A stretch of DNA of 64,000 bases, taken from contig NZ_KI912155.1 of NCBI RefSeq assembly GCF_000517125.1, positions 745,707-809,706 on the forward strand, in the 5' to 3' direction. Of this stretch, positions 1 to 7,445 are shown piece by piece. Position 1 is the stretch's first letter; every line of letters starts with the position of its first letter. The notes under the pieces were generated by a model that made no database searches, was not told the DNA's origin, and saw only the letters and a program-made list of their open reading frames with translations. The position numbers and the translations under genes are program-made. This stretch comes from Arthrobacter sp. MA-N2 (lineage in GTDB: Bacteria; Actinomycetota; Actinomycetes; Actinomycetales; Micrococcaceae).

Positions 1-1
1 T

Positions 2-463
2 ATTGCCGGCGGATTGATGCGATACGGATTCGTTGAGGAATCCCAGCGCATCATCACGGGCCTGTTGGATGCCGCCGAGGCATTCGGCGGGCGGCTGCCG
101 GAATTGTTCTGCGGTCTGGACAGGAAAAGCTACGGGATGCCTGTTCCGTATCCCTCCTCGTGTTCACCGCAGGCGTGGGCCGCGGCCACGCCTGTTCATT
201 TACTCCGGGTGCTGCTTCGCTTCGATCCGTGCCTCACCCACGGTGGTCTTTGGCTGGCGCCGGTTGTGCCGGACGGCTTCGGCGACATCAAGATGCGGAA
301 CATCCCGCTCGCCGGCTCCCGGATCTCCGTGGAGGTGGTCAATGGAGAAACACGGGTTACGGAGCTTCCCGAGAATATTGCGCTGCACCGTGAGGCCCGC
401 AAACCGTTGTCCGATCTCTTGGATGTCCACCGTGCCGGCGCATCGCCTGGACGGGGGCAGTAG
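2..463 (+). CDS. Glycogen-debranching-type enzyme, C-terminal part (cut by window edge)
   Basis: The frame is open from the first base, so the N-terminal part lies outside the window and only about 153 residues are seen. They resemble the C-terminal end of the (alpha/alpha)6 barrel of amylo-alpha-1,6-glucosidase/GH15-like debranching proteins: a helix with YGFVEESQRIITGLLDAA, the stretch LPELFCGLDR, then PYPSSCSPQAWAAATP and a C-terminal beta-rich tail with GSRISVEVV. Such proteins hydrolyse alpha-1,6 branches of glycogen-like glucans. The stop codon directly abuts the GTG start of the next gene, a glycosyltransferase, so the two are probably one transcript. The family call rests on the C-terminus only; substrate cannot be told. 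Confidence 0.72.
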   Translation: MAGGLMRYGFVEESQRIITGLLDAAEAFGGRLPELFCGLDRKSYGMPVPYPSSCSPQAWAAATPVHLLRVLLRFDPCLTHGGLWLAPVVPDGFGDIKMRNIPLAGSRISVEVVNGETRVTELPENIALHREARKPLSDLLDVHRAGASPGRGQ

Positions 464-1486
464 GTGCGCATCGGTCTAGTGGCCCCGCCGTGGATCCCGG
501 TACCGCCACCGGCGTACGGGGGCACGGAGTCCATCATCGATATCCTGGCGCGCGGCTTGGCGGCAGCCGGGCATGAGGTGCTTCTGGCTGCGGCGTCCGG
601 CAGCACATGTCCGGTGGCCAAAGTCCCCGGTCCACCGCTTGCTGATGGCTCGAGGATAGGAATCGGCACGGACGAACTCCGTCACAGCGTGTACGCCTTC
701 GCGGCCATGGACGACGTCGATCTCATTCACGACAACACCTTGGCAGGGCCGTTGTACCGGCACCGTCCGCGAGGAATCCCCCTTGTCGCGACGGCGCATC
801 TGCCTTTTTCAGCCGAGAACCATGACATTTACCAGGCGATGGCAACCGACACCGCAATCATCGCCATCTCGCAGCATCAAGCAGACTCGGCTCCCGGGAT
901 TAAGGTACGCAAGGTCATCCACCACGGGATCGACACGGAATCCGTCCCGCTCGGCGCCGGCGACGGCGGTTACGCCAGCTTCCTTGGCCGGATGCATCCC
1001 GGCAAGGGCCTGCCGGAAGCAATTGAAGCCGCCCGTCTGGCCCGCATACCGCTCAGGATTGCTGCCAAGATGTACAGCGCCGAGGAACATGAGTACTACG
1101 CCGCCGTCATCGCACCGTTGCTGGGGCCCGACGTCGAATACCTCGGGGAGCTGAGCGCGGCGGACAAGTTCGTCCTCCTCGGTGGGTCGGTGGCACTGCT
1201 GAATCCGATCCAGTGGGATGAACCTTTCGGGATGGCCATGATCGAGGCCCTCGCCACGGGCACGCCTGTGGTGGCAACTTTCCGCGGATCTGCCCCCGAG
1301 ATCGTTTCCGTGGGCCTCACCGGTTATCTCGGCTCCAGTCCCGCTGAACTGGCTGAGGCCCTCATTGCCGCAGCCACACTGGACCGGAGCGATTGCCGCC
1401 ATGCTGCGGAAGACTACTTCAGTGCCGAGAGGATGGTTGCCGAACACTTGGCCCTTTACGATGAGCTGGTTGCCGAGCCGAAGTGA
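464..1486 (+). CDS. Glycosyltransferase family 4 protein
   Basis: A 340-residue GT-B glycosyltransferase that should move a sugar from a nucleotide donor to an acceptor in the cytosol. The N-terminal Rossmann half begins MRIGLVAPPW and has the donor/acceptor loop PPAYGGTES near residues 16-24. The C-terminal half has FLGRMHPGKG near residue 170 and the GT4 signature EPFGMAMIEALATG with the two spaced glutamates near residue 255. It starts with GTG exactly one base after the stop of the debranching-type gene and overlaps the next gene by 4 nt, so the three are probably co-transcribed. Its neighbours suggest glucan or trehalose-like carbohydrate metabolism, but the acceptor is unknown. Confidence 0.88.
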   Translation: MRIGLVAPPWIPVPPPAYGGTESIIDILARGLAAAGHEVLLAAASGSTCPVAKVPGPPLADGSRIGIGTDELRHSVYAFAAMDDVDLIHDNTLAGPLYRHRPRGIPLVATAHLPFSAENHDIYQAMATDTAIIAISQHQADSAPGIKVRKVIHHGIDTESVPLGAGDGGYASFLGRMHPGKGLPEAIEAARLARIPLRIAAKMYSAEEHEYYAAVIAPLLGPDVEYLGELSAADKFVLLGGSVALLNPIQWDEPFGMAMIEALATGTPVVATFRGSAPEIVSVGLTGYLGSSPAELAEALIAAATLDRSDCRHAAEDYFSAERMVAEHLALYDELVAEPK

Positions 1487-2430
1487 ACCTCCCAGCCATA
1501 TATGGCACCCTGAAGGCAATGAGTTTTCCTAAGACAGGCCGGCTGGCGGCCACACGTGGAACCGCAGGCAAGCGCTGCGCGGGCGCCGGAATGGGCCTGA
1601 CTTTTACGCTGGCGACCTTGGCCTGCGTTGCAGCATTCATTGCCACCTTCTACTTTTTCGTGCGCACCACGACCGGGCAGTACATCGACGAGTCCGCCTT
1701 GGTGGAAGCCGCGACCCTCAACGGCCCGGCTGAACGGGCCACCACCGATTTCCTCGATTGGCTGCCGGTCATCTCGATGGCGATCGCCGCCGTCGTGGTT
1801 TTGTTCGTGACGATAATGCGCCGGCGCTGGAAGGCTGCCGGCATTGCGCTGACTGCTTGTCTCGCGGCAAACCTGGCCACGCAGCTCCTCAAGGACTGGT
1901 TCCCGGACAGGCCGTTCCGCGGCGTCCAGACCATTGAACTGAACTCGCTGCCGTCCGGTCACACCACGCTGGCAGCCTCTGCGGCGGCCGCGGTGTTCCT
2001 GGTGGTGTCGCCGCGCTGGCGGCCCCTGGCCGGGTTCCTCGGTGGCACTTTCGCGGTGGCGGCCGGGGTTTCCACGCTGATCAACCAGTGGCACCGGCCC
2101 GCCGACGTGGTCGCGGCGTTCCTCGTGGTGGGAGCGGTCATGCTTCCCGCTGGATGGTTGGTGCTGCGCACCGGAAACCGCTGGAACGTCTCGGATGGTC
2201 GCGGTGAGCATTGGGCGTCGTCCCGCTTGTGGCTATTGTTGTCGGCTTTGGCGGGCGTCGTCGCTGCGGCGGTTGCGGTGTATTCGTTGATCAAGATCGC
2301 CCCGGGCTACGGCCAGGAAAGCAGCACCACCAACTACTTCTGGGCCGGGGTTTCCCTGATTGTCATCACCGGTTACCTGGCAACGGTCGCCGCGACCTGG
2401 TTTTTCAGCTTGAGCACCCGGCGGCGTTAG
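1483..2430 (+). CDS. PAP2-family membrane phosphatase
   Basis: A 315-residue polytopic membrane protein of the phosphatidic acid phosphatase type 2 family. The three signature blocks are present: KDWFPDRPF near residue 127 (KX6RP-like), PSGHTT near residue 150, and NQWHRPADVV near residue 203, which carries the catalytic histidine and aspartate. Such enzymes remove phosphate from lipid phosphates or polyprenyl pyrophosphates at the membrane. The GTG start at 1483 overlaps the previous stop by 4 nt, which suggests translational coupling; an ATG at 1519 would give a 303-residue protein with the same membrane segments. Two more membrane helices follow the catalytic domain. The substrate cannot be told from sequence. 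Confidence 0.88.
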   Translation: MNLPAIYGTLKAMSFPKTGRLAATRGTAGKRCAGAGMGLTFTLATLACVAAFIATFYFFVRTTTGQYIDESALVEAATLNGPAERATTDFLDWLPVISMAIAAVVVLFVTIMRRRWKAAGIALTACLAANLATQLLKDWFPDRPFRGVQTIELNSLPSGHTTLAASAAAAVFLVVSPRWRPLAGFLGGTFAVAAGVSTLINQWHRPADVVAAFLVVGAVMLPAGWLVLRTGNRWNVSDGRGEHWASSRLWLLLSALAGVVAAAVAVYSLIKIAPGYGQESSTTNYFWAGVSLIVITGYLATVAATWFFSLSTRRR

Positions 2431-2454
2431 TCACCACGGGCGAGCCTGTTCCCC

Positions 2455-2505
2455 CTGCGCATCCGGGCCGGCGCTGCGCATCCGGGCTGGCGCTGCGCCC
2501 CGGCG
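2455..2505. repeat. 19-bp tandem repeat in a convergent intergenic gap
   Basis: Two adjacent 19-bp units (2455-2473 and 2474-2492) of the form CTGCGCATCCGGGCYGGCG differ at one base, and a third shortened copy CTGCGCCCCGGCG follows. They fill the gap between the ends of the PAP2 gene and the convergent acyltransferase gene. No U-tract terminator is seen in this gap. Confidence 0.7.
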
Positions 2506-2533
2506 TCGAGCAGTATTCGTTCCAGGGAGGAGC

Positions 2534-3817
2534 CTAAGCAGCCGTGCGAGGAACCAATGCACGCAGCCGATGCCGGGCCGGTTCCTCGACGTACCGGAAC
2601 AAAAGATGGGTAGCCAAGGCAATGCCGGCGAGGCACCCTGCGGCAAGCAGGTTTGTCGCGAGCTGTCCGGCACCATGCGCCCAATCCCTGTTCAGCCAGT
2701 AGAACAGGTAGACAAAGAACATGTGGACCAAGTAAAGGCTGTAGGAGCTGTGCCCGCCATACTGTAGCCAGCGCGCGGACAGCGCGGACCGGAGCCAGCC
2801 GCGGGTGACGCTGAGGAGGGCGATCAGCAGCGGGAAGGCGAACACCGCCAGCCGTCCCGGGCCGGGCTTTCCGACGGTGGCGAGGAAGCCGACGACGGCG
2901 GCTCCGGTCAGCGCCGCGCCGGGTCCCGCCAAGGCAGGGTTGAACTTCAGGCGTTCCGCGTTCCGTACGGCGATGCAGGCGAAGGCTCCGGCCGTGAAGC
3001 AGCAAGCGATTCGCAGGAGCCACTCATACGGCTGGTGATCGTTGGTAGCGAAGGGCAGGTCCGGACCCCAGGCTGCCGTCGGAAGCAGAACCAGGACAGA
3101 CACGGCCAAGGCAGCAAGAGGATGCAGCCGACGCAGCCGGAACAGGAGCAGCGCGAGCAGCGGGAACGCCAGGTAGGCGAGCCATTCGGCGCTGACCGTC
3201 CACCCCGGACCGAACCAGCTGGCACCATCGGTCTCAGGCTGGAACCAGAGATGGGCCATCAGCAATTGTTTGGCCAGCCCCCACGGAGACAGGTCCGGAG
3301 CTTGGGTCTGCAGGGACCATTTCAACACCGATTCCTGTTCGGTCCCGTACACAAACCAGAGTCCCAGCACGCCCACCACCAATGCGAAGGCGGGCCACAT
3401 CCGGGCGAACCGGGCCCAGACAAAGTCCCCGGCCGCACGCCATCGGAACCGCGGGCCCAGCCGGTCAAGGTAGGTGTAGGTGATGATGAAGCCGCTGAGC
3501 ACAAAGAACATGTCCACGCCAAGGTCGCCGTTGGCAATGACCGGACGGAACAGCTCAAAGACAGGGGCGAGGAAGGTCTGCTGCATGGCCTGCAGATGGA
3601 AGAACACCACCCACAGCGCAGCAACGAAACGCAGCGAAGTCAGCGTCGCGAGATCGGGCCGGGACTGCTGTGATTCTCGCGTAGCGCTGTTCGGCGGGCG
3701 ACTTTCCGCTCGGGTACCACCGGGTCGGGCGCCGGCCGGACCCGCTTTCCCAGGGGTCGGATTCCCGCTGGGGGCACGATACGGAGGCGAGATCACTGAG
3801 AACATCCAATTCACCAT
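2534..3817 (-). CDS. Acyltransferase 3 family membrane protein
   Basis: A polytopic membrane O-acyltransferase of the Acyl_transf_3 family (OafA/NodX type), which transfers acetyl or other acyl groups to cell-surface carbohydrates. The domain opens with LRFVAALWVVFFHL, whose histidine in the first helix is the conserved one, followed by GDLGVDMFFVLSGFI, typical of the family, and about ten membrane helices to the C-terminus (FRYVEEPARHRLR). The start is uncertain: ATG at 3817 gives a 50-residue Pro/Gly/Ser-rich leader before the membrane domain, while a GTG at 3889 would add 24 residues. No clear Shine-Dalgarno marks either. It converges on the PAP2 gene and lies 25 bp after the MFS gene on the same strand. 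Confidence 0.85.
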   Translation of the reverse strand: MVNWMFSVISPPYRAPSGNPTPGKAGPAGARPGGTRAESRPPNSATRESQQSRPDLATLTSLRFVAALWVVFFHLQAMQQTFLAPVFELFRPVIANGDLGVDMFFVLSGFIITYTYLDRLGPRFRWRAAGDFVWARFARMWPAFALVVGVLGLWFVYGTEQESVLKWSLQTQAPDLSPWGLAKQLLMAHLWFQPETDGASWFGPGWTVSAEWLAYLAFPLLALLLFRLRRLHPLAALAVSVLVLLPTAAWGPDLPFATNDHQPYEWLLRIACCFTAGAFACIAVRNAERLKFNPALAGPGAALTGAAVVGFLATVGKPGPGRLAVFAFPLLIALLSVTRGWLRSALSARWLQYGGHSSYSLYLVHMFFVYLFYWLNRDWAHGAGQLATNLLAAGCLAGIALATHLLFRYVEEPARHRLRALVPRTAA

Positions 3818-3914
3818 ACTCGAGCCGCCTGACTGGAATCTGGGAAAAAGCTGGAAGGCAGGAACCATCTCGGTCCGTTGCCGCGCCACCAGCGGCGGCC
3901 CGTCCCGGCGTCGC

Positions 3915-5135
3915 TTAGTAGTTCCGGCGGTGCTTGAGCTTGGGGAGTACGACGGCGAACACCGCCGCCGCAGCCACGCCTAGCACGCCCGTGGCCCAGA
4001 CACCTGCGGCGAGGGATACTGCAGCGGTGAGGGCCGAGAGCAGCACAGGCCCACCGGTGGCACCGGCGTCGGAGATAAACCTCCACAAGCCAAGGAATTG
4101 CCCACGGCCATTGTCCGGCGAGAAGTCGGCTCCGAGCGTCATGATGAGTCCCGAGCTGATGCCGTTGCCGAAACCGATCAACAACGAGGCCAGGAGCAGC
4201 CCCACGAACTCGGCCGACAAGGGTATGAGGAACAACGCGATACCCATGATGAGAGTGGACGGCACGGCGACCCACATGCGCCCCTTGCGGTCCATGAGCT
4301 TGCCGGCCGGATAGAAGACCAGCATGTCGATCGCTCCGGACAAACCGTAGATGAGCGAGGCGTGGGTTGCGTCCAGGCCCAGGTGGTCGGCCCACAAAGG
4401 GATGACCACCTGGCGGGAGGCCCGGATGGCACTGAGCAGCAGAATCCCGGTCCCGATGGTCAGGAAGACGCCCCCGTGCGAAACCGCCACCCCACGGAGG
4501 GTGGGCTCGGGACCCTTCCGTCCGCCGTCGACGTCGTCCGGTAACACAAGATCCGGAATGGTGAGGGACAACACCGCGGCAGCCGCCATGCCCACTACGC
4601 CAACCCAGTACGCGCCGCTGATGCCCGCAAACTGCATCACTCCCGCGCCGACGAACGGTCCGATGAACACGCCGATCCGGGTGACGCCGCCCAGCGTGGA
4701 CAAGGCGCGCGCACGGTAGATGACCGGGACCGCTTCCGTGAGGTACTTCTGCCGGGCCAGGTTGAAGACACTGGTGGACATCCCGACCACTGTCATCGCC
4801 GCGGCGAGCAGCCAGATGCCGTTGTGGGCAAGGAGCGGCGCGAATCCGGCTGCCAGCAAGGCCAGGGCTCCGGCGGCGCCTGCGGCCACGATGGCCCACC
4901 GTTCGCCGAACTTGATGGTGATGAGCGAAGCGGGCAAATTGAAGAACCAGGATCCCAGCCCGATCAAAGTGACCACCAGCGCCGAAACGGCCACGGAAGC
5001 GCCGAGGTCGCGGGCGGACAAGGCCGCCACGGGAAGCACCGCGCCCTCGCCGATACAGAACAGCAAGGCGGGCCCGAACGCGGGTAAGGCAATGCTGCGG
5101 AGGCTGAACGGCTGATCGGTGCGGGTTGTTGTCAT
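3915..5135 (-). CDS. MFS transporter
   Basis: A 406-residue major facilitator superfamily protein with twelve hydrophobic segments in two halves and the family loop motif GKLMDRKGRMWV between helices 8 and 9. It most resembles drug/efflux-type MFS carriers with inward and outward alternation; the substrate is unknown. Two start codons are close: ATG at 5144 and ATG at 5135. A TAGGAT box lies exactly 7 nt upstream of the 5135 ATG, the geometry of actinobacterial leaderless mRNAs, so 5135 is preferred. It precedes the acyltransferase on the same strand by 25 bp and may be co-transcribed with it. Confidence 0.87.
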   Translation of the reverse strand: MTTTRTDQPFSLRSIALPAFGPALLFCIGEGAVLPVAALSARDLGASVAVSALVVTLIGLGSWFFNLPASLITIKFGERWAIVAAGAAGALALLAAGFAPLLAHNGIWLLAAAMTVVGMSTSVFNLARQKYLTEAVPVIYRARALSTLGGVTRIGVFIGPFVGAGVMQFAGISGAYWVGVVGMAAAAVLSLTIPDLVLPDDVDGGRKGPEPTLRGVAVSHGGVFLTIGTGILLLSAIRASRQVVIPLWADHLGLDATHASLIYGLSGAIDMLVFYPAGKLMDRKGRMWVAVPSTLIMGIALFLIPLSAEFVGLLLASLLIGFGNGISSGLIMTLGADFSPDNGRGQFLGLWRFISDAGATGGPVLLSALTAAVSLAAGVWATGVLGVAAAAVFAVVLPKLKHRRNY

Positions 5136-5142
5136 CCCCTTC

Positions 5143-5148
5143 ATCCTA
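5143..5148 (-). promoter_or_regulatory. -10 box of a probable leaderless MFS transcript
   Basis: TAGGAT on the minus strand ends 7 nt before the ATG at 5135, so the transcript would begin at or next to the start codon. No convincing -35 hexamer is visible. Confidence 0.4.
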
Positions 5149-5208
5149 GGACGCCCCGTTCTTTGCGACGCGCCAAATACCTACCGCACCGGTATTTCTG
5201 TCGGCGCG

Positions 5209-5227
5209 AGGAATTCAGCGCAGCGCC
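5209..5227. repeat. 19-bp repeat, copy 1
   Basis: AGGAATTCAGCGCAGCGCC occurs here and again, identical and in the same orientation, at 6312-6330. Both copies lie at the 3' end of a minus-strand gene. A partial third copy (AGGAATTCAGC) follows at once at 5228-5238, running into the stop codon of the adjacent gene. Confidence 0.75.
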
Positions 5228-5233
5228 AGGAAT

Positions 5234-6184
5234 TCAGCCAGACCGAGGACGACGCCGGGGCACCCCCGCCGCGGCCAGCTTCCGTTCGAGCACCCCGGGG
5301 GTCATCAGTTCGGCCCATACCCAGCGAACGACGCCGCACCCCGTGGCACGGATCCGGTCCTCGCGCAGCTTCTCGTCAATGACCGTTTGGGCGGCAGTCC
5401 GTCCCTTGAGGAATTCGGGTTTCAGGTACTTATCGATGCCATCGAACTCCCCGACCACCCGCACACCCTTCCAGTAGAAGTCCGAGTAACCCACGCGCCC
5501 TGCTTCGTCACGGAATCGTTGTTGAAGAATGGGCGCCTCGAATCCCGTGATATGCATCAGTGCCCTGCTATATGACTCGCCCGGAGATCCTGACAAAGGA
5601 TCCGCGAAATCCACCGCCGCCGTGATCCTGCGGATGGCCGCCGCCGTATAGTTGCCGGCCATTCCTGCGAGAAGCGTCTCCTTCGCAATGGCGGGCAAAC
5701 CTCGCTTCGTGTCGGATTTCAGTACATGGTCCAGTGGCACGATCGACTCCACGAACGGGGTAAACGCAGCCAGGTCCAGCACCGTGCGCACCCTGTTCGT
5801 GACGAGTAGCCCATCACGGCGACAGACCTTGAGGCCGGCGGGGTCCGCGTAGTGGCGGGATATCCCTGCCCGTGAGCGGCCGCCGTCGTTCTGGAGAGTC
5901 AGGGCCTGCACCGGATGACGCACGCCTATGGTGGGGATCCCCCACACAGACGCTGCCGAGTGCCTGCCAAATATGATCCGGGCCTCAGCCGTTTCGGCTG
6001 CGGCCCTGACCCGCACGCGGTACTGTTCCCACGGTTTCAGCGCCTTCCACTCGGAGCCGTCAACGTAGACCCCTTGGCGAACGCGGTACAACTTTCCGGC
6101 CTTGGCACGCCGGGCGAGCTCCTTGTGCGTCAGCCCGTGGAAGAGATGGTCTCGGCTCAGGATCAGTCGGGGCAGCTCGGTCAT
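5234..6184 (-). CDS. AbiEi-like winged-helix protein with C-terminal nuclease-like domain
   Basis: A 316-residue cytosolic protein. The first 60 residues match the N-terminal winged helix of AbiEi-type antitoxins and related regulators (LTHKELARRAKAGKL then RVRQGVYV). The C-terminal third has the layout of PD-(D/E)XK/Vsr/DUF559 nucleases: an aspartate in YSDFYW, then VVGEFDGIDKY, then REDRI and a final VVRWVW. The toxin AbiEii is not next to it, so it is not a complete AbiE system. Proteins of this plan are common and mostly uncharacterised in Arthrobacter-like bacteria; nuclease activity is an inference from the spaced D, E-x-D and K residues. It is flanked by a short repeat at its 3' end. 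Confidence 0.75.
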   Translation of the reverse strand: MTELPRLILSRDHLFHGLTHKELARRAKAGKLYRVRQGVYVDGSEWKALKPWEQYRVRVRAAAETAEARIIFGRHSAASVWGIPTIGVRHPVQALTLQNDGGRSRAGISRHYADPAGLKVCRRDGLLVTNRVRTVLDLAAFTPFVESIVPLDHVLKSDTKRGLPAIAKETLLAGMAGNYTAAAIRRITAAVDFADPLSGSPGESYSRALMHITGFEAPILQQRFRDEAGRVGYSDFYWKGVRVVGEFDGIDKYLKPEFLKGRTAAQTVIDEKLREDRIRATGCGVVRWVWAELMTPGVLERKLAAAGVPRRRPRSG

Positions 6185-6311
6185 AGCTAAGAAACTGGCA
6201 CATCGAACGGCCCCCAGGCAGTAGAGAATCCCCCTATGTGGACAAACTCCGACGCTTCGCGTGCCACCCGATGCCGTGTCATCCTGGCGACAAAGGAACT
6301 CCCGCCGCGCT

Positions 6312-6330
6312 AGGAATTCAGCGCAGCGCC
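6312..6330. repeat. 19-bp repeat, copy 2
   Basis: Identical to 5209-5227. Its last base is the final base of the stop codon of the minus-strand GH25-like gene, so the unit sits immediately downstream of that gene. Confidence 0.75.
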
Positions 6331-7145
6331 TACTTAAGGAAGCTGGCGTTGAACGAGTTCAGGTCCACGTTGATGCCGTTCAGGGTGTGTTCGAACTTCT
6401 GCTGGACCCCCACGCGCATGGTGCCTGCCGTGTTCCAGCCGCCGTACTGCGCGGGGGTCGGCGCCAGGTAATTCGCCGTCCATGTGGTGTAGTCGAGGTT
6501 GCTCGTGTCGGTGTCCCACAAGGGCACGTCCGAGAACGCGCTGCTGTTGTTCATCAATCCCGGCCACATTCCACTGCCGCTGTAGATCACTGGCCGTACG
6601 CCCAAGCTTCGCACGCCGTCCACCATGGCCCGCGTTACGACGGATCCGCCGGGCTCGACATCCAGGGCGAAGAACTGCAGCTGGGACACGTACGGGCCTG
6701 CGGCTTTGATGCCGCCCTCCCAGCATGAAGCGTCACGCGTGTAGACCGCGATCTTGAGTCCGGCGTCGAGCGCCATCTTCAACTGGGCCTGCGTCTGCTG
6801 CCACGGAGTGCATGTGCCCCAGACGGTCGAGTGCATGACGTATAGCCGGAAGCCTTCGGCGTAGGCCTGCCGGAACCAGTTGGGGTCGGTGATGGCCGCG
6901 GTGGTGTCGAGCACCTTGACGGATCCGCCCTGAGCAGCTTGGGGTACGACGGCGGCGGGCGCGGCTACCGGGGCGGGCGTCGCGAGCGGGGTCACCTCAG
7001 CGGCAGGCGCGGCGTTCGCGAGCGGTTCCGGAGCGGCGTCGGGCGCTGTGTCGGTGGACGGGCCCGCCTTGGGGCCTGCAGCGGCGCTGAGCAGTCCGAA
7101 GAGGAGTAGTGCGGCGAGCACGAAGGCAAGGTTTTTCGGGATCAA
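6330..7145 (-). CDS. Secreted glycoside-hydrolase-like (GH25/DUF1906-type) protein
   Basis: An exported protein of 271 residues. The N-terminus has a hydrophobic signal segment (AFVLAALLLFGLLSAAAG), followed by about 60 residues rich in Ala and Pro that act as a linker, then a compact domain beginning KVLDTTAAITDPNWF. This domain has the TIM-barrel pattern of GH25/DUF1906 proteins, with FFALDVEPGG carrying a catalytic-type D-x-E pair and RPVIYSG after it. Such proteins act on peptidoglycan or other cell-wall polymers. The TTG at 7145 is chosen because a GGAG ribosome site lies 6 nt before it; a GTG at 7169 is an alternative. The exact substrate is not known. Confidence 0.72.
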   Translation of the reverse strand: MIPKNLAFVLAALLLFGLLSAAAGPKAGPSTDTAPDAAPEPLANAAPAAEVTPLATPAPVAAPAAVVPQAAQGGSVKVLDTTAAITDPNWFRQAYAEGFRLYVMHSTVWGTCTPWQQTQAQLKMALDAGLKIAVYTRDASCWEGGIKAAGPYVSQLQFFALDVEPGGSVVTRAMVDGVRSLGVRPVIYSGSGMWPGLMNNSSAFSDVPLWDTDTSNLDYTTWTANYLAPTPAQYGGWNTAGTMRVGVQQKFEHTLNGINVDLNSFNASFLK

Positions 7146-7357
7146 ATGAGTCTCCTGGGTGCCGGCCACGAGTTCAGAAACGGGCGCAACAGAATGTCAT
7201 AAACATGAGCGACGACTTATGCACCATGCCCGGGCCCAGTTCCCGGTCATGGCGAAGACGTCCCGCAAAACAGAAGACGTCCACGGGCAACTCTAGGGAA
7301 ATCCGGGCGGAACCGACAATTTGCAATCTACGTACTAGTCGAGTAGGAACCCACCCA

Positions 7358-7423
7358 CCCAACTAACTCGCAGTTGTTGTCGTTATGAGCCCTTATAACG
7401 ACAACAACTGCGAGCTAGTTGGG
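7358..7423. repeat. Long near-perfect palindrome (29-bp arms)
   Basis: The arm at 7358-7386 and the arm at 7395-7423 are reverse complements at 28 of 29 positions and are separated by 8 bp. The core is CTCGCAGTTGTTGTCGTTAT. It lies 22 bp after the stop of the minus-strand MinD/ParA gene. It could act as a strong transcription terminator, but it lacks a U-tract, and its size is more like an intergenic palindromic repeat or MITE-like unit. Confidence 0.85.
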
Positions 7424-7445
7424 GGCGGGCACCAAAAGGACGCCG

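Noticed and set aside
196..669. Long minus-strand frames opposite the debranching and GT4 genes
   Set aside because: They are high-GC shadow frames: no family match, no ribosome site, and they run across the boundary of two real genes.
7206..7370. A 50-codon plus-strand frame before the palindrome
   Set aside because: No ribosome site or -10 box at a suitable distance, and its composition is that of a non-coding promoter region.
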